DNA from: JBDGRJ01 sp042218065
GTDB lineage: Bacteria > Patescibacteriota > Patescibacteriia > Magasanikbacterales > UBA922
Direction of reading: 5' to 3'
Length of the DNA stretch: 12,263 nt
Assembly: GCA_042218065.1 (NCBI GenBank)
Contig: JBDGRL010000007.1
Location: forward strand, 1-12,263
Shown: positions 6,344-12,263 of the stretch, one piece after another
How the letters are laid out: each line of letters opens with the position of its first letter
Numbering within the stretch: the first letter of the stretch is position 1
The notes under the pieces: model-generated
Databases searched by the model: none
Seen by the model: the letters and a program-made list of their open reading frames with translations, nothing else
What the model was told of the DNA's origin: nothing
Made by a program: the position numbers and the translations under genes

Positions 6344-6373
6344 CCTCTATAATTTAAAACTTATTCAAATCTT

Positions 6374-6400
6374 ACGGCTCTAACCGAGCCGTGTTTTTTT
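6374..6400 (+). terminator. Rho-independent terminator of rpmA
   Basis: ACGGCTC (6374-6380) pairs perfectly with GAGCCGT (6386-6392) around a 5-nt loop, followed by G and seven T (6394-6400). It is the strongest terminator in the window, 30 nt after the rpmA stop. Confidence 0.92.
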
Positions 6401-6410
6401 ATTCTTAGAT

Positions 6411-6419
6411 TGTTATAAT
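6411..6419 (+). promoter_or_regulatory. Extended -10 promoter of the HExxH membrane protein gene
   Basis: TGTTATAAT matches the extended -10 form TGnTATAAT. There is no good -35 because that position falls in the rpmA terminator tail. The start would be near 6426, leaving only about 5 nt before the ATG at 6431. Confidence 0.6.
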
Positions 6420-6430
6420 GAATATTAACT

Positions 6431-7237
6431 ATGCAAAATATACTATCTATTACACTCAAAAGTACTATAGCCCAACTTATCAGCATCACCGGCGTATTTT
6501 TTCTATTTGGCTATTTACTTTATTTTTTACAAAAAAGAATTAATAAAAACTACATAAAAGTATTTGGATGGAACAGCCTACTACTAACTGCCTGGATCGG
6601 GACTCCTATACATGAATTTGGCCACTTATTGTTTGCTCTGATATTTAACTACAAAATAAAAAATGTAAATCTTTTTACCCCAAATAAAAAAACAGGTCGG
6701 ATGGGACATGTGAAATATGGCTACAAAAAAGGCAGTATATTGCATAGATTAGGCAAATTCTTTGTGGGTTCAGGTCCTTTGTTTTTTGGTACAGTAGTGG
6801 TCGTAATTTTAATGTATTACTTAGTCCCCAATGGGGTTGAAATATTAACTCTACTCAACAAAAACATTAACTTAGAATTTACCTCGCAAATACAAGAAAT
6901 ACTATGGAGCTTATTAACGGTAAGCAACTTTTATAATTATCAGTTCTGGATATTTTTGTATCTAGCACTCTCCATAGTTACCCACATGGCGCCCAGTAAA
7001 AGAGATATGTCTCAGATGTGGTCGGGGTTTTTTTGGTTTGGTCTAATTTTATTTGCTTTAAATCTTATTGCTCTATCGATCTTTGGAGTTGAGTTGAACC
7101 AATATTTTGTCTCTTTAAAATATTACTTAGCTGTACTTACTTCATTTTTTATCTTTGCTGTAGTATTGGCCAGCTTACATCTGCTAATTACAGAAATTAT
7201 ATTAAGATTTTATAATTTTTTTAAGAAATACAAATAA
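6431..7237 (+). CDS. Putative membrane zinc metalloprotease (HExxH, M50-like)
   Basis: 268 residues with about six predicted membrane helices (near 12-33, 48-60, 111-132, 171-184, 198-219 and 232-256). The sequence TPIHEFGHLLFAL (58-70) places a canonical zinc-binding HEFGH (61-65) in a membrane segment, as in site-2 proteases. A later HMAPSKRD (185-192) at the end of a helix could supply the third ligand, in the role of the M50 NPxxD motif, though it does not match that motif exactly. Between them, GRMGHVKYGYKKGS (89-102) and FVGSGPLFFG (111-120) look conserved-type. If active it would cleave membrane proteins, but substrate and role are unknown. It has its own promoter after the rpmA terminator. 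No Shine-Dalgarno. Confidence 0.72.
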   Translation: MQNILSITLKSTIAQLISITGVFFLFGYLLYFLQKRINKNYIKVFGWNSLLLTAWIGTPIHEFGHLLFALIFNYKIKNVNLFTPNKKTGRMGHVKYGYKKGSILHRLGKFFVGSGPLFFGTVVVVILMYYLVPNGVEILTLLNKNINLEFTSQIQEILWSLLTVSNFYNYQFWIFLYLALSIVTHMAPSKRDMSQMWSGFFWFGLILFALNLIALSIFGVELNQYFVSLKYYLAVLTSFFIFAVVLASLHLLITEIILRFYNFFKKYK

Positions 7238-7289
7238 CAATTTATGTTTCTTTTGAGAATAAGAGAAGCTTTATACTAAAATGGCTAAT

Positions 7290-7616
7290 TTAAATCTGAT
7301 CGATCTTCTTTGCCATTATAAAGTCATTTTCAGTTAAGCCTCCGACTGCATGGGTCCACAGCTCAACCACCACTTCATTATAGTTTCTTATATGTATGTC
7401 TGGATGATGCCCCTCTTCTTCGGCTAAATCACCTACCTCATTCACAAATTCCAAAGCCTCTTCAAAATCAGTAAAATCAAACTCTCTAAATATTTTTTTA
7501 TCTTTCCTTAGGTGCCAATCAGGATTCACTTCGTCAATAAAATCCTGAATTTCTTCCTCCTCCATTGGTTCCCCTCCTTCCTCACAGGGTGTACAAGATT
7601 TTGATTCTAGATCCAT
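7290..7616 (-). CDS. Pterin-4a-carbinolamine dehydratase (PCD/DCoH)
   Basis: Dehydrates 4a-hydroxytetrahydropterin, normally to recycle the pterin cofactor of aromatic amino acid hydroxylases. 108 residues, the typical size. Family motifs: SCTPCEEGGEP (7-17) at the N-terminus, WHLRKDKKIFREFDFTDFEEAL (34-55), the catalytic GHHPDIHIRNYN (69-80) with His70-His71-Pro72, and LWTHAVGGLTENDF (86-99) with the third His at 89. All three catalytic histidines are present, so it should be active. It is the last gene of the right-hand operon, 18 nt after the sugar dehydrogenase-like gene. No hydroxylase is visible here; in bacteria without one the enzyme's role is often unclear. No Shine-Dalgarno. Confidence 0.95.
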   Translation of the reverse strand: MDLESKSCTPCEEGGEPMEEEEIQDFIDEVNPDWHLRKDKKIFREFDFTDFEEALEFVNEVGDLAEEEGHHPDIHIRNYNEVVVELWTHAVGGLTENDFIMAKKIDQI

Positions 7617-7634
7617 ATGATTTTGGTTAATTTA

Positions 7635-9545
7635 TTATTTAAACTTACTTAAACATTGTTTTAGCCCTTCATTTTTTATCCAACTACAATCACCTTGATC
7701 ATTTTTAGCACAAACAGCTGTACGATAACATTGATGTTCAGGCTTATATTGACACGTTGAGACCTTTCCTTTGTCTGCACAAATCTGATTACTGCAACCA
7801 GAAATTACACAACCATCTTTTGATATACCTTTACTAATATTTCCATCCTTTTTAGTTCCAGCCTGTTCTAACCGAAATTTATATGACTTTGAAGCTTCAT
7901 TTTTCTCTAGCCCAGATGGATTCGATTTTTTAAACTTCAACCTAACTTCCGAACCGTCAAACTCTCTTAAATCAACCGTAGCAGAAAAAGGTACAGTAGA
8001 GGTTGTCATCCAATCAGATTGAGCTTCTACTACAGAAGTTGCAATCTTGTCTCCTGTTTTTGTATTATAGGCTTCTACGGAAAAACTACCCTCAAAAAAC
8101 CATGTACCTGGCGCCTCTCCTTTGATTGTAAATATCTTTGGAACTAAAGAGTTCGGTTCTAAGTTAGATAAGCTAAATTTAGTTTCATTGGAGTCATCAT
8201 CCTCTTGACCAACTTTATCATTACCGTTTTCACTTTGATTAATCCTAGTAACTTTGTAAACAACACCTGCTTTATCATCAGTTATATACATCATTCCTCC
8301 CGGTAGGGCCTCCACATCAACTGGTCTACCGTAGGAGCTGTTGTCTTCCGCTAACCAACCTGAGATAAAGTCCTCTCTGCCCTCAAAGTTTCCTTGTGCA
8401 TTTAGTTTGATTCTTTTAATTTTATATCCTACTGGAGTCGAACGGTTCCAAGATCCATGATAAGCAACCAACATGTCATACCAATACTTTTCCGGCCAAC
8501 CCTCTTCCGGAACAAAATCAAAACCCAGAGGAGCTACATGAGCTTGAAGATTTATATATGAAGGCTCTTTATCTTCACAAGGGTTTTCTTCATTTGGACG
8601 ACCGTCAAATTTCGTATCATATGTATTGTCGCCATAACACACGGGCCAACCATAATCTTTACCCTTTTTAACTATATTTATCTCATCCGGAGGCAGATTA
8701 TCTCCTAGATGGTCTCTACCCATTTCGGTTGCCCACATACTGCCGTCTACATAGCTCCACCCGAAAAATACAGCATTTCTCAGCCCAGTAGCATACGGCT
8801 CTAGCTCTCCTGTTTCAGTATTTACTATCTGAATAGTTCCATGCTTTTTATTCTCTTCAAAGCAAACATCACAAGTAGACCCTATAGATACATATAAATT
8901 ATTATCGGGACCAAAAGAAAGACTTCTAGTGTAATGACGACCTCCTTCAGGCAAATCTGCCACTTTTTCAAGCGTATTCCCGCCAGAATATACTCTTACT
9001 TTAGAAATTTTATCTTCTTCAGCGAAATACAAGGTAAAATCCTCTTGAGGGTGAAAAACTATCCCGTGAGGATTATTTAAATCTTCAAAAACATCTATCA
9101 CATTTTTAACACCATTTTTCCCTAGCTCAATCAAAGTAATTGCCCCTCTGTCTGTCCTACTTACCCAAAGATTACCTCTAGGACCTACCTCAATATCTCT
9201 AGCTTCAGGTACTTTATTAGTTAAAACCTCAATCTTGAAACCACTTGGAACAGATAGTGGTATATTTGTCTCGTTTATTCCTTTTTCATTTTTTTGTTCA
9301 GACTCTTTTTTCTTTTTGTTTTGATCTTTAGAGCTCTCATCTTCTTGATTAGTTTCGTCTGGTTTTTGTTCATCTCCCTTTGGGTTAGAAGTCTGATCTT
9401 GGTCTTTATTTTTTACCTGTTTAGGGACATCAGTAATTGCCGGTTTTAACCCAGGGTAATACTCGAGATATATAAATGATCCTAAACCTAACACCAACAA
9501 CAAAAGTATTATCACTACCGCTGTTATGTGGTTATTTTCTTGCAT
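7635..9545 (-). CDS. Membrane-anchored PQQ-type sugar dehydrogenase-like protein with Gmad2 and eight-cysteine domains
   Basis: 636 residues. An N-terminal anchor (about 8-27) is followed by a charged disordered linker (40-95) and a six-bladed beta-propeller of the soluble aldose/sorbosone dehydrogenase family (about 100-435): NNPHGIVFHP (157-166) with the presumed catalytic His160, GLRNAVF (254-260) with Arg256, PDEINIV (286-292), KDYGWPVCYGD (296-306), VAYHGSWNRS (360-369) and YGRPVDV (405-411). Then a Gmad2-type immunoglobulin-like domain (about 457-560; GEAPGTWFFEGSFSV 476-490, WMTTSTVPFSA 512-522), then a C-terminal cluster of exactly eight cysteines (579-631) resembling the eight-cysteine-cluster domain. 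Probably displayed outside the membrane, oxidising sugars or aldehydes if PQQ is available; cofactor use is not proven. Lies 26 nt after the previous gene and 18 nt before the PCD gene. Confidence 0.9.
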   Translation of the reverse strand: MQENNHITAVVIILLLLVLGLGSFIYLEYYPGLKPAITDVPKQVKNKDQDQTSNPKGDEQKPDETNQEDESSKDQNKKKKESEQKNEKGINETNIPLSVPSGFKIEVLTNKVPEARDIEVGPRGNLWVSRTDRGAITLIELGKNGVKNVIDVFEDLNNPHGIVFHPQEDFTLYFAEEDKISKVRVYSGGNTLEKVADLPEGGRHYTRSLSFGPDNNLYVSIGSTCDVCFEENKKHGTIQIVNTETGELEPYATGLRNAVFFGWSYVDGSMWATEMGRDHLGDNLPPDEINIVKKGKDYGWPVCYGDNTYDTKFDGRPNEENPCEDKEPSYINLQAHVAPLGFDFVPEEGWPEKYWYDMLVAYHGSWNRSTPVGYKIKRIKLNAQGNFEGREDFISGWLAEDNSSYGRPVDVEALPGGMMYITDDKAGVVYKVTRINQSENGNDKVGQEDDDSNETKFSLSNLEPNSLVPKIFTIKGEAPGTWFFEGSFSVEAYNTKTGDKIATSVVEAQSDWMTTSTVPFSATVDLREFDGSEVRLKFKKSNPSGLEKNEASKSYKFRLEQAGTKKDGNISKGISKDGCVISGCSNQICADKGKVSTCQYKPEHQCYRTAVCAKNDQGDCSWIKNEGLKQCLSKFK

Positions 9546-9571
9546 GTTTTAATTTATGAATAAGAACTTAT

Positions 9572-9997
9572 TTATCCTCCCTGATGATCTCTTATAGCGG
9601 AAATTACCTTTGATTCTCCTGTAAGTTCTTCTATAAATAGTATTTGTTCCCTATTTATCTTCATCATATCCCTAGGTCCATGAATCTCATTTCCTAGCTT
9701 ATTTAGAGTAACATCAGATTTAGTTATTTCTTCTCCTTTTTTCTGTCCCTGCAAAGGCTTACTAAACTGAAGATAATAAATATTTTCTAATACAATCCAG
9801 TCATCTTTATTCTCTGTGATTTTGCCAAAATAAACCTGGTCATTAGATAAAAATACTGCTTGATAATTTTCTTTAACCAAAAATGACTTACTTTGAGTGT
9901 AGAAGTAAAAAATACTCCCACCTGCTAATATCAACAATATTGCTACAGTAATTATAACGGAAGTTTTAGTTTTGTCATCTTGGTTAAAGAAGGTCAT
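9572..9997 (-). CDS. Small anchored protein, function unknown
   Basis: 141 residues. A short charged N-terminus and one membrane helix (about 13-33) are followed by an extracytoplasmic domain: YQAVFLSNDQVYFGKI (45-60), WIVLENIYYLQF (67-78), LNKLGNEIHGPRDMMKINREQILFIEEL (98-125) and a short tail. I recall this pattern (a 'YQAVFL-NGQVYFGK...IYYLQ...HGP...INR-QILFIE' protein) as common in Patescibacteria, where it is annotated hypothetical and often sits beside a LytR_C protein as it does here. No enzyme motif is visible; a small beta-rich envelope domain is plausible. The sequence before its ATG (AATAAGCCAAGT) nearly equals that before rpmA (AATAACCAAGT). Confidence 0.85.
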   Translation of the reverse strand: MTFFNQDDKTKTSVIITVAILLILAGGSIFYFYTQSKSFLVKENYQAVFLSNDQVYFGKITENKDDWIVLENIYYLQFSKPLQGQKKGEEITKSDVTLNKLGNEIHGPRDMMKINREQILFIEELTGESKVISAIRDHQGG

Positions 9998-10019
9998 ACT
10001 TGGCTTATTTATAGGCTTT

Positions 10020-10757
10020 TTAATTATTACTGGAATTATTTCCCAGTATTACGATAATATCTGCTGTACTGGTTGCTTCTCCTTGTGGTAGATCTTTAGT
10101 AACTTCAGCTCGCAATGCCTTAGATAGTCCTTCTACTGATCTACTGGATTGGTTTATAATTAAATTATTTTTATAGCTGGTTGTGGCAGCTTTTCCTATT
10201 TTTGTAACCTTCAGCCCATTTTTTGAATCAAGTTTTGTTGCCAAAGAACTAGCTACGTTTGGTTTTTTTGTTCCATTTCTAATATCAAGAGTTAAGGGTT
10301 TAACATCTGAAGCAGTTCTTTGTTTATCTGGGTTTTGGTTGCCGGCTGTATTATTTCCTTGCTTTAGTACAACAGATTTCACATCAACAATTTTATCAGC
10401 AGAAGGGCGATACAAGATTGCTTTCGAGTTATAAATTAATAGCTTATCTCCTTTTTCTACAGAGTTGAAAAAATCACCTCTCTTTTTCATCTCTTCAGGA
10501 TTCATAATAGTTGCTATCTGAGGCTCATTTTTCGGCAACAACATGTGTTTCTCCACTTTTTTGATTAACTTCTGTTTTTCTTTCGACTCCATATCCCCTC
10601 TCTTCTGTAGAGATTGTAGCTGCTTTACTTTAGTCTTAGTCTGCTTGTATTGTATAAAGATCCAGATGAATCCCGCCACTGATAAAACAAAAAGCAATGT
10701 CACCACCACGATAAGGATCTTTTGAAGTGTATTGCCTTGTTTCTTACTGCTGGCCAT
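10020..10757 (-). CDS. Membrane-anchored protein with LytR C-terminal domain
   Basis: 245 residues. One N-terminal membrane helix (about 12-36), then a basic probable coiled coil (38-71). A conserved-looking segment follows (79-126: EPQIATIMNPEEM...GDKLLIYNSKAILYRPSADKIVDV), typical of anchored proteins of candidate-phyla bacteria. After an Asn/Gln-rich linker comes a LytR_C domain (about 155-240): LDIRNGTKKPNVASSLATKL (157-176), GLKVTKIGKA (181-190) and TADIIVILG (231-239). The catalytic LytR-CpsA-Psr phosphotransferase domain that LytR_C usually accompanies is absent, so this is a binding or structural form, probably at the cell wall. It lies 16 nt after the S74 gene and 22 nt before the next gene. 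No Shine-Dalgarno. Confidence 0.9.
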   Translation of the reverse strand: MASSKKQGNTLQKILIVVVTLLFVLSVAGFIWIFIQYKQTKTKVKQLQSLQKRGDMESKEKQKLIKKVEKHMLLPKNEPQIATIMNPEEMKKRGDFFNSVEKGDKLLIYNSKAILYRPSADKIVDVKSVVLKQGNNTAGNQNPDKQRTASDVKPLTLDIRNGTKKPNVASSLATKLDSKNGLKVTKIGKAATTSYKNNLIINQSSRSVEGLSKALRAEVTKDLPQGEATSTADIIVILGNNSSNN

Positions 10758-10773
10758 TTAATTGATTGTTATT

Positions 10774-11421
10774 TTATGAATTATTTTTTGTAGTTGATGT
10801 GCTCGAATCTGTGTTCTTCTTATCGTTTGTATTGTCAATATTAGTGTCGGTACCTTCTTCTGTCAAGTTTGAAACATTCTCCTCATCATTCGAGTCTTTT
10901 TTATTTTCGCTAGTATTTTGTGTTTCTTGTTTTGAGGTTGAGTCGTTGCTATCTTTGTTTTTACTTCCGTTATTTTTCTTATCACTATCTGCAGTTGAGT
11001 TACTTTCTGAATTAGAACTAGATTTTTCTTGTGTGTTTGTTTTTTGTGTGGAAGTATTTGAAGAAGTATTTTCTTCATTGTCATTTTTATCAGAAGTACT
11101 TACATTTTCATTTTTTGTTTTTTGAGTAGAAGTGGAATTTTGGTCTAGCTGGTCATTTGTGCTCTTCTTATCTGTAGTTGTTGTCGTAATGCTCTTCTCA
11201 GAAGTAGTTGCTGAGGTGGCTTCGTCTTCTTTTGTAGTTTTGTCTTCTTTTAGAGAGGAAGTCGATGTACCAGCGGTACTCGAGCTAGTTGAGCCAGAAC
11301 CAGAGTCTAACTTATCTGTAGAACTTACGTTCTCAGTAGTAGAAGTACTTGAACTATCTTTTTGTGGCTCCGAAGAGTTTGTTGCAGAGTCTGAAGAAGA
11401 GCTATCTCCGGAATCAGTGTA
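10774..11421 (-). repeat. Low-complexity Ser/Thr-rich coding tail
   Basis: Roughly the last 214 codons of the S74 gene encode almost only Ser, Thr, Asn, Asp, Glu, Lys and Gln, with short imperfect runs such as SSSTSTT and TSSNTSTQKTNTQ but no exact long unit. No cysteine and almost no large hydrophobic residues occur. Such a tail is expected to be extended and disordered, and a good target for O-glycosylation or a wall-spanning stalk. The antisense strand is free of stops over long distances for the same compositional reason. Confidence 0.8.
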
Positions 11422-12263
11422 AGTACAACTGCCATCACTTATTGTAGCATCTGGGTCATAATTATCTGCTTTTATATCAACACATCCGAGTATCTTACAG
11501 CTTCCATCATTTTTAGTAGCATTTGGATCATAGTTTTCTGCCTCAGGTTTTGTACAACCTTTTATCTCTTCAACATTTACCTCTATATCTTTAGTATCAC
11601 CATCACTAAAGAAGATTTTGCTGTTTGAACCTGCAGCAAATGAGTGCCAGTTAAACTTAATATCACGCTCATATCTATCATCTAAGACTATGTCAAACTT
11701 TGCTGTCGAGATATCTTTTACTGAATAATCAAGGTTTTCTTTAACTTTTCCGACCTGATTAGCAGTCACAATTGGTTGACTTTGATACTTGTTTTTAAAC
11801 TTCACAGTTACTTTTTTGTAGCCTCTTTTTACTACAGCCTGCCCCACTGAATCTCGACTAAATGTAGTATGACCCTCAAGCTTTACATTCTTATAATCTG
11901 AGGAAGTAGAAACTTCTAACTCACCGGAGCTGACATTGCCAGATGGATTTCCTTGTATAGCATTACCTGTAGATAAACCATCAATTTGCTGTTGCTGTTC
12001 TTGCATTGCTTCAATCAATACCGCTGTGAGGTTTCCATAATTCAAAGACATATATTCACCTCCGGACTGTACTGCTTCTGGAATTACTTCTTTTACATTT
12101 TGGGCTATTAGCCCCACTTCTTTGCCGGACCCAAATCTGTCTTCATTTTTCCACTCATACTTTACACCCTTGATCTTTTCTATTTTCTCGATGGGATTTT
12201 CTATTGGGTTTATATCTTCTTTCAACCTCTTATCTGAAGGGCTTCTGATAATATTTCCTTGAC
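10774..12263 (-). CDS. S74 endosialidase-chaperone surface protein with Ser/Thr-rich tail (5' end outside window)
   Basis: The frame is open to the right edge, so the N-terminal part is missing. A TTG at 12225 is not the start: it lies inside the conserved S74 opening SDKRLKEDI, whose Ser-Asp (12237-12232) is the usual autocleavage position. Counting from Leu at 12225 as residue 1: intramolecular chaperone domain, about 1-85 (NPIEKIEKIKGVKYEW, VGLIAQNVKEVIPEAV, MSLNYGNLTAVLIEAMQE); a beta-rich domain, about 105-200, resembling fibre-tip or H-type lectin folds; two 21-residue cysteine repeats (223-243, 247-267); then about 214 residues of Ser/Thr/Asn/Asp/Lys low complexity to the stop. S74 domains normally end phage tail fibres; here one sits well inside a bacterial surface protein. 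First visible gene of the right-hand operon. Confidence 0.88.
   Translation of the reverse strand, partial: QGNIIRSPSDKRLKEDINPIENPIEKIEKIKGVKYEWKNEDRFGSGKEVGLIAQNVKEVIPEAVQSGGEYMSLNYGNLTAVLIEAMQEQQQQIDGLSTGNAIQGNPSGNVSSGELEVSTSSDYKNVKLEGHTTFSRDSVGQAVVKRGYKKVTVKFKNKYQSQPIVTANQVGKVKENLDYSVKDISTAKFDIVLDDRYERDIKFNWHSFAAGSNSKIFFSDGDTKDIEVNVEEIKGCTKPEAENYDPNATKNDGSCKILGCVDIKADNYDPDATISDGSCTYTDSGDSSSSDSATNSSEPQKDSSSTSTTENVSSTDKLDSGSGSTSSSTAGTSTSSLKEDKTTKEDEATSATTSEKSITTTTTDKKSTNDQLDQNSTSTQKTKNENVSTSDKNDNEENTSSNTSTQKTNTQEKSSSNSESNSTADSDKKNNGSKNKDSNDSTSKQETQNTSENKKDSNDEENVSNLTEEGTDTNIDNTNDKKNTDSSTSTTKNNS
11425..11559 (-). repeat. Two tandem 21-residue cysteine repeats in the S74 protein
   Basis: The units at 11559-11497 and 11487-11425 share the pattern G-C-x4-A-x-N-Y-D-P-x-A-T-x2-D-G-S-C, identical at 13 of 21 positions and separated by three residues (KIL). 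Each has two cysteines that could form a disulfide and an Asp/Asn-rich NYDP...DGS core suggestive of calcium binding. Similar units occur in secreted surface proteins of other bacteria. Confidence 0.85.

Noticed and set aside
10863..11084. Out-of-frame 73-residue minus-strand ORF inside the S74 tail
   Set aside because: A second frame of low-complexity sequence; Lys/Thr/Gln-rich with no start signal. The S74 frame is continuous with the conserved domain.
10766..11422. Two plus-strand ORFs opposite the S74 tail (119 and 96 residues, Ser/Val/Phe/Leu-rich)
   Set aside because: They are antisense shadows: a tail made of Ser, Thr, Asn, Asp, Lys and Glu codons has few stops in its complement. No promoter, no start signal and no protein-like pattern.
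10774..12225. S74 gene starting at TTG 12225
   Set aside because: The codons before it (QGNIIRSPSDKR) complete the conserved S74 opening and stay open to the window edge, so the gene is truncated rather than starting here.
10774..12263. Prophage tail-fibre gene, based on the S74 domain
   Set aside because: No other phage gene in the window; neighbours are anchored envelope proteins in one operon. It cannot be excluded until sequence to the right is seen.

Overview
This AT-rich window looks like a chromosomal segment of a Candidate Phyla Radiation (Patescibacteria) bacterium. That is an inference from gene content: a reduced Mur-ligase-like protein, a MurG with a GGGTLGS first loop, a membrane-anchored LytR_C protein next to a short anchored protein of a type I associate with these genomes, many small membrane proteins, and almost no Shine-Dalgarno sequences. 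TGA is a normal stop here (ftsW and the gene before it both end in TGA), so this is not a TGA=Gly code lineage.

Layout. (1) 1-1580, minus: a MurE-like Mur ligase followed 3 nt later by the start of a membrane protein that runs off the left edge. (2) 1581-1753: a divergent control region with a clear promoter for tRNA-Lys, a weaker opposing promoter, a hairpin and a possible 9-codon leader ORF. (3) 1754-3496, plus: tRNA-Lys(UUU), a GNAT acetyltransferase and a PP2C-type phosphatase. (4) 3493-5976, minus: small membrane protein, then ftsW, then murG, with 1-nt spacing and an ATGA overlap. This is a cell-wall operon whose promoter appears to give a leaderless mRNA. (5) 6062-7237, plus: rpmA (bL27) with a strong terminator, then a membrane HExxH protein with its own extended -10 promoter. 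(6) 7290-12263, minus: five closely spaced genes. In transcription order they are an S74 (endosialidase-chaperone) surface protein cut by the right edge, a LytR_C anchored protein, a small anchored protein, a PQQ-type sugar dehydrogenase-like protein with Gmad2 and eight-cysteine domains, and a pterin-4a-carbinolamine dehydratase.

How the genes fit together. Two minus-strand blocks serve peptidoglycan assembly: the MurE-like ligase, and FtsW (glycan polymerase) with MurG (lipid II synthesis). The right-hand operon is mostly envelope or extracellular: four consecutive products are anchored or surface-type, and the last is a small cytoplasmic enzyme. The two intergenic regions with divergent genes share one design, in which a TTGACAA heptamer gives overlapping -35 boxes to promoters firing in opposite directions.

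No stretch over 300 bases lacks a gene; the longest gap (1581-1753, 173 nt) is the control region described above. I see no insertion sequences, CRISPR arrays, prophage genes or attachment sites. The most unusual items are the S74 protein with its roughly 210-residue Ser/Thr-rich tail, the MurE-like ligase without an N-terminal uridine domain and with an altered substrate motif, the multidomain sugar dehydrogenase-like protein, and the paired divergent promoters with apparent leaderless starts.
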